From assembly GCF_003254745.1 (NCBI RefSeq), contig NZ_QKXH01000001.1:310001-374000 (forward strand): 64,000 bases of DNA. Direction: 5' to 3'. This document shows, piece by piece, positions 54,347 to 62,899 of this stretch. The position numbers and the translations under genes were made by a program. The stretch comes from Flavobacterium aquariorum. Lineage in GTDB: Bacteria; Bacteroidota; Bacteroidia; Flavobacteriales; Flavobacteriaceae. The notes below the pieces were generated by a model. It was not told the origin of the DNA. It ran no database searches and saw nothing but the letters and a program-made list of their open reading frames with translations. Within the stretch, counting starts at the first letter, position 1. Each line of letters begins with the position of its first letter.

Positions 54347-55657
54347 TTAGTTCAAAAAAACATTCACTTTGTCCTTTTTATAAATCACAACAGCTGTAAT
54401 ACTATTCCAGAAAATAGAACTAACGGCAAACGCTGTTGCGGCTCCCGTCATTCCATATTGAGGTATTAATAATCTATTCAGAATAAAATTTATAAGCACA
54501 GCAACAATCAAAATGATTTGAAAAACATGCTGTCTCCCGGTCATGTTCAAATAAACGGGTGCAGTTCCAAAGGCAGAACAAATTCCTTGACCTATGATCA
54601 AAATCAACAAAGCATCCTTGGCGGCGACGTATCCCCTTCCAAAAAATCCTAAAATATACTCTGGAAAAAAACAAATGATAAGTACCGCTGGAAAAGTCAA
54701 CAGGAAAATTAAACGAGTTGCATGCTGAGTTACCTTTATCAAATCTGCCTTGCTCCTGCTGAAAAAATATTCAGAAATTTTGGTCGATACCGTAATATTA
54801 ACCGTAATAATTACCATTGAAAGAATCGTCATTAATTTTGTAGCCACCGAATAAAAGGCAACGGTTGCATCATTTCTATATTTCTTTAAAAAAAGAATAT
54901 CAAAACTCATTAACAAAAATAAAGCCATGCCACTGATAGCGATTGGATATGATTTTGCGAATATTTCTTTATAGGTGAAATCCGTAACTTTATTCTCAAT
55001 TTTAGCTTTACTGAAATAAATGAAAAGTATAATTGTTGTTATTAACGAAAGAAGAACAAAACCAACCAAGAAAACGGTAACCAAATAGTTTTTTTTATCA
55101 AAATAAGACAATAAAATTGCCCCAACAATCAAAGGAATATATTTAATGGTATTTCTAAAAAGTTCTGCAATGTAAAAATGATCCAATGCCCTAAAAACTT
55201 CGGTATTCAAAGTCGTTAAACCATAAAAGAACAATATCATTATTGATTTTAAAAGAATGTCATAAACTCCACGATCCGAGAAATAATTGTTTACAAATTG
55301 TTCGTCAATAGACCAAAAAACACATAAAAGCAGAATTGACATCAATAACAACAATCCAACCATTTTCGCATATACTTTTTTAATTCCTTCTAAAGTATTT
55401 GATCCTCCTAGTCTTCCTTTAAAATACAAAACAGACTGATCGCAGCCCAACAAGCAAATACTGCCAACTACCAATAAAAAAGAACGAACAAAATCATATT
55501 GTCCAACAATTTTAGGAGGATATGTTTTTGTGAGAAAAACGGTAAAACCAAATAACGTTATTACACCAAAAACCCTCAAAATCAAAGTGATCAAACTTTG
55601 TTGTACAAATGGATTTTTATTGATTTTCAGTAGTTTATTCCGTGTTTTTTTTAACAT
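54347..55657 (-). CDS. Oligosaccharide flippase (Wzx-like)
   Basis: 436 residues with about 12 to 14 membrane segments of the MOP superfamily. N-terminal LRVFGVITLFGFTVFLTKTYPP and the late YGMTGAATAFAVSSIFWN are seen in Wzx proteins. It moves undecaprenyl-linked repeat units to the periplasmic face. Second flippase in the window, here within the EPS cluster. Confidence 0.88.
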   Translation of the reverse strand: MLKKTRNKLLKINKNPFVQQSLITLILRVFGVITLFGFTVFLTKTYPPKIVGQYDFVRSFLLVVGSICLLGCDQSVLYFKGRLGGSNTLEGIKKVYAKMVGLLLLMSILLLCVFWSIDEQFVNNYFSDRGVYDILLKSIMILFFYGLTTLNTEVFRALDHFYIAELFRNTIKYIPLIVGAILLSYFDKKNYLVTVFLVGFVLLSLITTIILFIYFSKAKIENKVTDFTYKEIFAKSYPIAISGMALFLLMSFDILFLKKYRNDATVAFYSVATKLMTILSMVIITVNITVSTKISEYFFSRSKADLIKVTQHATRLIFLLTFPAVLIICFFPEYILGFFGRGYVAAKDALLILIIGQGICSAFGTAPVYLNMTGRQHVFQIILIVAVLINFILNRLLIPQYGMTGAATAFAVSSIFWNSITAVVIYKKDKVNVFLN

Positions 55658-55679
55658 ATTTCGTTCTCCATGCTCATTA

Positions 55680-56669
55680 TTATTTCAAATTTGCATTGGC
55701 TTTCAGGGATTGCTTTTTGTAAAAAGAAATGAAAAAGCTAAAGAAAACAAAAAGACCTACAAATACTAATGGTAATATAAAAATGAGTTTCCATTTAAAT
55801 ATTTTATTGCTTTTTATGTTTAAAACCATTCCTTGCTCCCTAATGGTTTTTCCGGTATTGTATTGCTCAATTTTTAATTTGTCGATTTCACCACATAAAG
55901 AATCTTTGGTTTTAATAATCTTATCCAGATTCAAATTTTCATTATAATAAATGAGTTTTTCATTGCCTGATTGACTTGTGTTTGCACTAGAAAATTTATT
56001 TAAAATCCTATCTATTTGAAGAATTGTTGCCTCTTTTTCTTTTATATTGTTTTGGATATTCTGAGAATTAATTTTTTTAAATGCTTCATAATACACACTT
56101 GTATTCAAAAAATTTAAGATTGGGTCGATTGTGTTTTTTTGAACTATTATACCATTGGCATTTATCTTAATACTATGAAAATTATAATATTTCCTTAAAG
56201 TTGTATCCTTAACAATTGTATTTAAACTCTCATTTTCTTTCATCAATTGTAATAATTGAAACTCTTTATCCTCTTTATTAACAAGATCATTTACATTTAA
56301 AATAGGCGCAACAGAAATAGATGCAATTTGTAATGGATTTTGAATGCCAATTGATTTTAAAAACACCGTATCTTGCAATTTAATTTTAGAAGCTAAAAAA
56401 TCAATTTTAGCATATAAATAATCGGTACTTTTAAAATTAGGAGTTACAGTAATTTTATTAACATATGTTTTTTGAGCTGAATCCAAATACTTTCCAATCC
56501 CGATCCCAATAACAATCAAAACAGCTACAACAATTGCATTTTTTACAAAAAAGCGAATGATCCTAAACAACGAAGTATTAATCCATTCGAAGAAATCCCC
56601 TATTCTGCTAAAAACAGTCAGTAAATCAATTTCAGGGTTCTCGGGATTATTTTCTTTTTGTACGCTCAT
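55680..56669 (-). CDS. Wzz-like chain-length determinant protein
   Basis: 329 residues with a membrane segment near residues 40-65 (FVKNAIVVAVLIVIGIGIGKYL) and one near the end (LIFILPLVFVGLFVFFSFFISFY), bracketing a coiled-coil periplasmic domain. This is the topology of Wzz/PCP proteins. There is no ATPase or Tyr-kinase tail, so it would control chain length without Wzc-type signalling. First in the EPS minus-strand run. Confidence 0.75.
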   Translation of the reverse strand: MSVQKENNPENPEIDLLTVFSRIGDFFEWINTSLFRIIRFFVKNAIVVAVLIVIGIGIGKYLDSAQKTYVNKITVTPNFKSTDYLYAKIDFLASKIKLQDTVFLKSIGIQNPLQIASISVAPILNVNDLVNKEDKEFQLLQLMKENESLNTIVKDTTLRKYYNFHSIKINANGIIVQKNTIDPILNFLNTSVYYEAFKKINSQNIQNNIKEKEATILQIDRILNKFSSANTSQSGNEKLIYYNENLNLDKIIKTKDSLCGEIDKLKIEQYNTGKTIREQGMVLNIKSNKIFKWKLIFILPLVFVGLFVFFSFFISFYKKQSLKANANLK

Positions 56670-56678
56670 GCTGTATTT

Positions 56679-58358
56679 TTATTTTATATTAAAAATTTGT
56701 TCCAATATTTTAATCGTAATCAGATAGGTTGGTTTTACACCCGTTGTTCCCAAACCTCCTGATGCGAGTGTACTTCCTGTTTCCAATGGATTATCAGAAG
56801 CATAATAAGCATAACGTACTTTAATATCATGAGGAACACTTTTTCTAATTTTGGAAGCTGATTGAATCGCTTTTTGGTAATAGGAACCTTCCATTTCCAA
56901 ACCAATAACACCCCAAGTCGATTCATGAAAGAACTTTAATAAATCCCTGTTTTGCAATGATGTCCCGAGAACCGTAACCATTGGTCCGGCAAAAACAGCA
57001 ATGTCATTGCCCTCAAACATGTCAGCGGTTAACTCATTTTTAAAGAAATAATTATCAGCCGTTCCCTCATTGATATGGGCATTCGGAATCATAATATCTC
57101 CTTTTCCTCCTTCCAGAATTCCAGCTTTTCCCATAATGGAAACCGATTTTACGTTAAGCAAAGTCTCTTTTTTATAGGGTTTCAATAACTCGTCTATCGT
57201 TTCATACGCTTGCTCTCCAAAAGCATAATCCATAACAATGATAACTGGTTTTTTCTCCCCTAAATCAGCCTTTGGAAAAGATGTTTTTGCCCAATCTATT
57301 TTGCCCGTATCAAAAATTTGAACGTCTATATTGGTTCCGGAATTATCCGGCAAGAAAATCATTCCTTGTTTTAATGCAACTGTTTCCACTTGATTGCGAA
57401 GCTCATTCGCCCCTGACTTACTCAATTCTTCGTAAATAAAGAAATCAGCCTTATCCTTGAACTTTGTTTTCAAAATAGGTGTGGCAAAAATGGAATTCAT
57501 CACCGAGTGCATATTGGCACTAATCACATGAATGGGTCTATCCAACAACTGATTGGCTTTCAAAACTTCTTTAATGTTGGTTGCCCAAACTTCTCCGTGA
57601 ATATGATGTCCCAAACGCTCTCGCAGAATAGGACTAAATGTAATCGTTCTTTTATTACTGTCAACAACTTCCTCTATCGCAAGTTTTCCCAGCCAATAAA
57701 TTACATGCAAAAAACGATCCGGTGCAGCTTCACTTCCAAAAGAATCATAAATATCCAAAACTTCTTCGAAAGTTCTGCCCAGAATATTGGCGGCATGAGA
57801 AATAGCTTTTTCTTTTTCGACCAAGGTCAATTTCTTGCTTTGGGATACTGCAATTTCCAATTTTGTCCAATCACGGGAAACTTCACCGGCATCATCCAGT
57901 AAAATTCTATTTTTAATTTTATGGGATTCGATGAAAATAAACGTCAAATGGGTCAGAATATCATAAATGTCTGATCGCCCTCTGGTGATTTCAACATTCA
58001 TTTGTTCTTCGTCTATACGATAGCAATTGCGGCGTCTTTTTGGTGGAACTATCGCTTTAAAATGCGATTTAGAATATCCTTCATCCGAAGTTAAATTAAT
58101 AAAACGGCACTCCTCAATTCCGATGGGCAGACGTTCTATAACGTATAGAAGTCCATTTAACTCAACTTTTTCTTCGGCAATATTTCCATAAATCTCAGGT
58201 CTTAGGGCCAATAAAGCTTCTCTTAAAGTGTCCCCGGAAATTCCCATCGGTTTGTAAAATCCTCTATTAAAAAGATGGCGCATCGTGATGTACATTTTTT
58301 CAATGGCAGCCGATGATTCTTGTGCTCTGGATCTGGATATATTTTTAGTCTCTTTCAT
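56679..58358 (-). CDS. Nucleoside-phosphorylase-like protein of unknown function (DUF6909-like)
   Basis: 559 residues, no signal peptide. The N-terminal 340 residues match nothing I can name. The C-terminal part (about 370-559) has GKAGILEGGKGDIMIP (410-425) and GLEMEGSYY (486-494), reminiscent of the glycine loop, GDI segment and EMEG motif of the purine/uridine phosphorylase fold. I recall similar proteins in Flavobacterium as DUF6909. It lies 9 bases before the Wzz-like gene, thus likely cotranscribed, but a link with EPS is unproven. Confidence 0.7.
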   Translation of the reverse strand: MKETKNISRSRAQESSAAIEKMYITMRHLFNRGFYKPMGISGDTLREALLALRPEIYGNIAEEKVELNGLLYVIERLPIGIEECRFINLTSDEGYSKSHFKAIVPPKRRRNCYRIDEEQMNVEITRGRSDIYDILTHLTFIFIESHKIKNRILLDDAGEVSRDWTKLEIAVSQSKKLTLVEKEKAISHAANILGRTFEEVLDIYDSFGSEAAPDRFLHVIYWLGKLAIEEVVDSNKRTITFSPILRERLGHHIHGEVWATNIKEVLKANQLLDRPIHVISANMHSVMNSIFATPILKTKFKDKADFFIYEELSKSGANELRNQVETVALKQGMIFLPDNSGTNIDVQIFDTGKIDWAKTSFPKADLGEKKPVIIVMDYAFGEQAYETIDELLKPYKKETLLNVKSVSIMGKAGILEGGKGDIMIPNAHINEGTADNYFFKNELTADMFEGNDIAVFAGPMVTVLGTSLQNRDLLKFFHESTWGVIGLEMEGSYYQKAIQSASKIRKSVPHDIKVRYAYYASDNPLETGSTLASGGLGTTGVKPTYLITIKILEQIFNIK

Positions 58359-58393
58359 GCTTATATTCTTTTATACCCTCAAATGTATAGTTT

Positions 58394-59881
58394 TTATTTT
58401 TGGTTTAAAACACTTACAATACTCCTATCGTTAGAAAGTCTTGGAATTTTATTTTGTCCGCCCAACTTTCCAATGGATTTCATGTAGTCTTGAAAACCGT
58501 TTTTAACCACTTTGGTAATAACCAGTTTTTTCAAAACATGCCCCACAATTAAATCATCATAATAAATGTTTTGTTTTCGCATGGCATTGTCCAGCGCTTC
58601 CGCAAAAGTGTCATTATCGTCCGGTTCATTTTCAAATTCGATAAACCATTCATGGTACGGCAATCCTTCAATGGGTGTGATTTGTGGTGCTACTGTAAAT
58701 TCATTGACACTTACGTTTGTTCCAACCATCGCTTCCTTCAAAGCGTGTTCAACCTCTTTCCCGATAACGTGTTCTCCAAAAGCCGAGATATAATGTTTAA
58801 TACGACCCGAAACAATAACCCGATACGGTTTCAATGATGTAAATTGAACAGTGTCACCAATATTGTAACCCCAAAGTCCGGCATTAGTAGAAATAATCAA
58901 AACATAATTTACTCCCAACTCCACTTCTCCAATAGTATATCGTTTTGGATTTTCGGTAAAAAAGTCTTCGCTCTTTATAAATTCGTAAAAAATTCCAGAA
59001 TTCAGCAACAGCAACATTCCTTTTTCTTTTTGGGAATCTTGGTAGGCAAAGAAACCTTCAGAAGCTGGAAATAACTCGATACTGTCTACTTTTCTACCTA
59101 TCAAATTTTCAAATTTGGCTCTATAAGGTTCGTAATTCACACCTCCGTAAATAAACAAATTGAAATTCTTGAAAATCTCTCCTACGGGCTTTTCTGCTCT
59201 TTGTTGCAGTTTTTCAAAATACATTTGCACCCATGACGGAATTCCCGAAATCACAGTCATATCTTCCTTGATGGTTTCATCAACAATGGCGTTTACTTTG
59301 GTTTCCCAATCTTCAATACAATTGGTTTCCCATGAAGGCAGTCGGTTTTTTTGTAGATATTTGGGAACGAAATGAGCGACTATTCCAGACAATCTGCCTA
59401 GTTTTATTCCGTATTTTTCTTCTAGAATAGGGCTTCCTTGCAAGAAAATCATTTTACCGTTTACAAAATCAGCTTTTTTTGTTTCATGTATATAAAGCAA
59501 AATTGCATTTCGGGCCGCTTCAATATGATATGGCATTGATTCCTTGGTCAACGGAATATATTTAGCCCCCGACGTCGTCCCCGAAGTTTTGGCAAAATAA
59601 AGTGGTTTCCCTTTCCAAAGAATATTTTCTTCTCCTCTTACCACTCTGTCCACATAAGGTTTCAAAGCTTCATAATCACGAACAGGCACTTGCTTTGCAA
59701 AATCTTCATACGTTTTTATTTGGTCAAAATGATGGTCTTTACCAAATTGAGTTTGCTTGGCAGTCTGTATCAAACTTTGGAAAACAGCTTTCTGGGTTTC
59801 AACTGGAGAATTGGCCCAAACTTGTGTCTTTTTATATATTTTTTGTGCAAATATTTTTGCTGCAATCGATTTTAGTGACAT
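58394..59881 (-). CDS. GH3 auxin-responsive-promoter-family acyl-adenylating enzyme
   Basis: 495 residues from ATG 59881 (MSLKSIAAKIFAQKIYKKT); an upstream in-frame start adds 17 unlikely residues. The ATP-binding motif FAKTSGTTSGAKYIPLT, YGGVNYEPYR-like segment and GYNIGDTVQFTSLKPYRVIVSGR are typical of the GH3 family (adenylate-forming ligases; plant members join amino acids to auxin). Bacteroidota homologues are common but uncharacterised. Lies 35 bases upstream of the DUF6909-like gene. Confidence 0.9.
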   Translation of the reverse strand: MSLKSIAAKIFAQKIYKKTQVWANSPVETQKAVFQSLIQTAKQTQFGKDHHFDQIKTYEDFAKQVPVRDYEALKPYVDRVVRGEENILWKGKPLYFAKTSGTTSGAKYIPLTKESMPYHIEAARNAILLYIHETKKADFVNGKMIFLQGSPILEEKYGIKLGRLSGIVAHFVPKYLQKNRLPSWETNCIEDWETKVNAIVDETIKEDMTVISGIPSWVQMYFEKLQQRAEKPVGEIFKNFNLFIYGGVNYEPYRAKFENLIGRKVDSIELFPASEGFFAYQDSQKEKGMLLLLNSGIFYEFIKSEDFFTENPKRYTIGEVELGVNYVLIISTNAGLWGYNIGDTVQFTSLKPYRVIVSGRIKHYISAFGEHVIGKEVEHALKEAMVGTNVSVNEFTVAPQITPIEGLPYHEWFIEFENEPDDNDTFAEALDNAMRKQNIYYDDLIVGHVLKKLVITKVVKNGFQDYMKSIGKLGGQNKIPRLSNDRSIVSVLNQK

Positions 59882-59938
59882 TCTTTGGGCTTTGTTTAAA
59901 AATTGTAATGTTCTATTATAATTCCGAAGCAATTCGGA

Positions 59939-60451
59939 TTATTTTTTATTTTTTTGGCTCTTCTCTTTTTGGGAGGCTGGGAGAGTATTCTCTTCTTTTT
60001 TCACTCTTTCCCTTAACTCCTTTTCTTTTTCGGAAGGTGATAAATCTACTGGTTCAGGGGCTTCTTCACTGCTTGAAAGTATAGAATCTTTGTTGAATTT
60101 GGCGTATTCTAAATCACCATTCAGTACTTTTTGAATCGATTTTATATAAGCTTCATTTTTCTTCAAAGCCATTGTAAGTGAATCTGATTTTAATGCCAAA
60201 ACAGTTGCATCTCTCTTTAATTTAGAAGATGAATAACCGGGAATAAATTCTCGTAAAGGAGTAAAAGCAATCAAAACGGTTGTAATCGAAATCAAGAAAA
60301 TAGCACCCAATGAAAGCGAAACAAAGACACTCATAATGTTCAATTTGAAAGAAAAGATTTCCTCAAAAGTATCCTCATTCAAAATTATTAATCGGTTTTT
60401 GATTAATAATCTGTCAAAAAACTTCTTCTTTTTTAATCGATTTCTGGACAT
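59939..60451 (-). CDS. Single-pass membrane coiled-coil protein (M23-associated N-terminal type)
   Basis: 170 residues. A basic start (MSRNRLKKKKFFDRLLIKN), a membrane segment (IMSVFVSLSLGAIFLISITTVLI), the TPLREFIPGYSSSKLKRD motif, and a charged coiled tail ending EKSQKNKK. The segment resembles the N-terminal domain annotated as M23 peptidase in Bacteroidota, but no peptidase domain or zinc motif follows. It has its own promoter and is divergent from tatA. Function unknown. Confidence 0.7.
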   Translation of the reverse strand: MSRNRLKKKKFFDRLLIKNRLIILNEDTFEEIFSFKLNIMSVFVSLSLGAIFLISITTVLIAFTPLREFIPGYSSSKLKRDATVLALKSDSLTMALKKNEAYIKSIQKVLNGDLEYAKFNKDSILSSSEEAPEPVDLSPSEKEKELRERVKKEENTLPASQKEKSQKNKK

Positions 60452-60468
60452 GGCATTTGTTTAAGTCA

Positions 60469-60476
60469 CAAATATA
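60469..60476 (-). promoter_or_regulatory. -7 element of the membrane coiled-coil gene
   Basis: TATATTTG on the minus strand, 18 bases before the ATG at 60451. Confidence 0.6.
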
Positions 60477-60608
60477 ATAATTTAAAGCGTTGCCAACACT
60501 AGCCTCTTCTTAGTAGTTGAATTCCTAACCTCATAATTTTATAAAATATTTAACGCTGTCAAAAGCAAATAAATCAATCAAAATGAATGCGTATTAAGTT
60601 ATTCTATA

Positions 60609-60616
60609 TACATTTG
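60609..60616 (+). promoter_or_regulatory. -7 element of tatA
   Basis: TACATTTG, match to TAnnTTTG, 46 bases ahead of the ATG at 60663. Confidence 0.6.
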
Positions 60617-60662
60617 CACATTAGATTTATTACAAATTTGCTACGGCATTAAATATTCAATC

Positions 60663-60836
60663 ATGGGAAGATTAGGTTTACCAGAAATCCTTGTTATATT
60701 GGCAGTTGTTTTATTACTTTTTGGAGGTAAAAAAATTCCAGAATTAATGAAAGGCTTAGGAAGCGGTGTTAAAGAATTTAAAAACGCAGCCAAAGACGAT
60801 CAGCCAGCTGACAAAAAAGAAGAAGAAACGAAATAA
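60663..60836 (+). CDS. tatA: Sec-independent translocase subunit TatA
   Basis: 57 residues. The single N-terminal membrane helix (residues 7-20, [16 protein letters not shown]) is followed by the conserved hinge [21 protein letters not shown] and a charged tail ([13 protein letters not shown]). TatA forms the pore part of the Tat pathway that exports folded proteins. The FGxxKxPELxxGLGxxxxxFK pattern is diagnostic. TatC is not in the window. Confidence 0.93.
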   Translation: MGRLGLPEILVILAVVLLLFGGKKIPELMKGLGSGVKEFKNAAKDDQPADKKEEETK

Positions 60837-60912
60837 GAATTTTTATAAAAAATTCCTAAATCTTAAATTCCAAATTCCAATATTTATTTAGGGAGTTTGG
60901 AATTTTCTATTT

Positions 60913-60951
60913 AAAAAAAAGCCTTTTCAAGAGTTGAAAAGGCTTTTTTTT
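60913..60951. terminator. Bidirectional terminator between tatA and the ABC ATPase gene
   Basis: AAAAAAAAGCCTTTTCAA-gag-TTGAAAAGGCTTTTTTTT, perfect stem between convergent genes. Confidence 0.95.
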
Positions 60952-60965
60952 GGCAACAAAATTAA

Positions 60966-61772
60966 CTAATTTTTATAGGTAACTCCCATATCTTCAATCG
61001 AGAAATGATCTGTCAATAGGTGCAATAAATGATCTCTTAGCTCAATATATTCAGGAGTTTTTACGATTTCAATCTTATTTCTCGGCCTTGGCAAATTTAC
61101 CGTAACAATCTCGCGAATAGTTGATGCTGGGCCATTGTGCAAAACCACAATTCGGTCTGACAAAAACAGTGCTTCCTCAATATCATGTGTAATCATCACG
61201 ATGGTTTTTTCTCTGTTATTCAAATTCCACAATTTCAAAACTTCGAGTTGCATAGAACCTTTCGTTAAGGCATCCAATGCGCCAAAAGGTTCATCCATCA
61301 ACAATACTCCAGGATTTATGGCAAAAGCTCTCGCGATGGCCACTCTTTGTTTCATTCCGCCCGAAAGTTGTCCTGGCAATTTATCTTTATGTTGAAACAA
61401 ATTAACCATTTTTAGGTTTTTAATCACGATTTCGTGTTTCTCAGCTTTGGAACAATCCATAACCGAATCCACCGCCTGAAAAATGTTGTTTTCCACCGTT
61501 AACCAAGGCAATAGCGAATAGTTTTGAAAAACAATTCCACGATCCGGTCCCGGACCTTTGATATTTTTATTGTCTAAAACAACCGATCCACCAGTTGGGG
61601 TAAGCATCCCGCCTATGGCATTCATAATAGTTGATTTTCCACAACCCGAATGTCCAATGATGGATATGATTTCCCCTTTTCTGATAGAAAGATTAATGTC
61701 TCTTACTGCAATGTATTTCCCTTTTGGGGTTGGAAAAGAAATTTCCAAATCTTTTATTTCTAAATAGCTCAT
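60966..61772 (-). CDS. ABC transporter ATP-binding protein, nitrate/sulfonate-type
   Basis: 268 residues. Walker A IGHSGCGKST, signature QLSGGMKQRVAIARAFAI, Walker B LLMDEPFGALDALTK and the switch His in TIVMITHDIEEALFLSD. This matches the NrtD/SsuB/TauB group that powers import of nitrate, sulfonates or taurine. It lies at the end of a minus-strand importer set with permease and binding protein. The substrate cannot be fixed by the ATPase. Confidence 0.92.
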   Translation of the reverse strand: MSYLEIKDLEISFPTPKGKYIAVRDINLSIRKGEIISIIGHSGCGKSTIMNAIGGMLTPTGGSVVLDNKNIKGPGPDRGIVFQNYSLLPWLTVENNIFQAVDSVMDCSKAEKHEIVIKNLKMVNLFQHKDKLPGQLSGGMKQRVAIARAFAINPGVLLMDEPFGALDALTKGSMQLEVLKLWNLNNREKTIVMITHDIEEALFLSDRIVVLHNGPASTIREIVTVNLPRPRNKIEIVKTPEYIELRDHLLHLLTDHFSIEDMGVTYKN

Positions 61773-62011
61773 CTTTTCTAGTTTTTAAGTTTCTGAGATT
61801 CTAAGTTTCTAAGTTTTTTTGGAAGCAGAAGTTTTTAATTTTTAAGATATGTCCTCCCGCTATCCGTTGCAATCTCTAGTGCTGAACCCCAGCACTAGAG
61901 GTTTTTCACTACTATCGGGGCTAAAAATCAGCATTCTGTTTTTTTAAGTTGCTGAGTTACTCAAGTTGCTAAAATCTTAGAAACTTAGCACCTTAGTTTC
62001 ATAGCATCTTC
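61773..62011. other. Spacer between the importer permease and ATPase genes
   Basis: 239 bases without a gene. It contains copy 4 of the dispersed intergenic repeat, flanked by AAGTTTCT-type short repeats: CTAAGTTTCTAAG at 61801-61813 is the exact reverse complement of CTTAGAAACTTAG at 61976-61988. Confidence 0.65.
61851..61925 (-). repeat. Copy 4 of dispersed intergenic repeat with variable hairpin
   Basis: Minus strand: GCCCCGATAGTAGTGAAAAA, then the hairpin CTCTAGTGCTG-gggtt-CAGCACTAGAG, then ATTGCAACGGATAGCGGGA. The clearest copy, with an 11-bp stem. Confidence 0.75.
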
Positions 62012-62899
62012 CTAAGCTTTATACGATACTTTGTTTTCAATCATTGTAAAAAACCCGTCAAAAATAATTCCCACAAATCCGATGATGATGATGGCTGAAA
62101 TCACTTTTTCAAGGCTTAACGCATTCCAGCTGTCCCATACAAAAAATCCAATTCCTGCGCCACCCGATAGCATTTCGCCGGCAACAATAACTAACCAAGC
62201 AACACTGATGCTCAATCGCAATCCTGTAATAATGTGTGGCAAAGTGTATGGGAAAACTACTTTGGTTAAATATCTCCATTTTGAAAATCCAAAAGCCTTG
62301 GCTACGTTTTTATGGTCTTGCGGAATGGTGCTCACCCCAAAAGAAGTATTGATCAGTGTAGACCACAAAGAGGTAATAAATACTATGAATATTGTTGCCA
62401 TTCCCGTGTCTTTGAAAACAACCAAACCGATAGGAAACCAAGCCAAAGGCGAAACCGGTTTCAAGAATTGAACGATCGGATAAAATACTTTTTTAAAAAA
62501 AGAACTCGCCCCAATCAAGATTCCGAAAGGAATTGCAAATAAGGAACCTAATGAAAACCCTAATAAAACGGTTTTGATGGAAACAAACAATTGCAGTCCG
62601 ATTCCTTTGTCGTTGGGTCCATAATCATAAAATGGGTCGCTTAACATTTCATATAAAACCTTTAGAGTTACTGTTGGTCCAGGAAGAGAATCCTTTGTAT
62701 AATAACTTAATAAGCTCCAAAATCCACAAAAAATAGTCAATCCAATACAAGCAAATACAATTGATTTTGCTTTTTCTAAAATATAGATTGACGCATTTTT
62801 AAGGCTTTCTTTCTTAATTACTTTACCAAAAGTGTTGAGAAGTGAATAGCTTTCTACTATTTCTTCTGTTTCGATTGTTGCTGTAGTTGAATTTGACAT
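62012..62899 (-). CDS. ABC transporter permease, nitrate/sulfonate-type
   Basis: 295 residues with six membrane segments and the EAA loop AKAFGFSKWRYLTKVVFPYT followed by LPHIITGLRLSISVAWLVIV. This is the NrtB/SsuC/TauC family. Its N-terminus has an extra hydrophilic stretch (about 30 residues) before the first segment. It sits between the substrate-binding gene and the ATPase, all on the minus strand. Confidence 0.9.
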   Translation of the reverse strand: MSNSTTATIETEEIVESYSLLNTFGKVIKKESLKNASIYILEKAKSIVFACIGLTIFCGFWSLLSYYTKDSLPGPTVTLKVLYEMLSDPFYDYGPNDKGIGLQLFVSIKTVLLGFSLGSLFAIPFGILIGASSFFKKVFYPIVQFLKPVSPLAWFPIGLVVFKDTGMATIFIVFITSLWSTLINTSFGVSTIPQDHKNVAKAFGFSKWRYLTKVVFPYTLPHIITGLRLSISVAWLVIVAGEMLSGGAGIGFFVWDSWNALSLEKVISAIIIIGFVGIIFDGFFTMIENKVSYKA

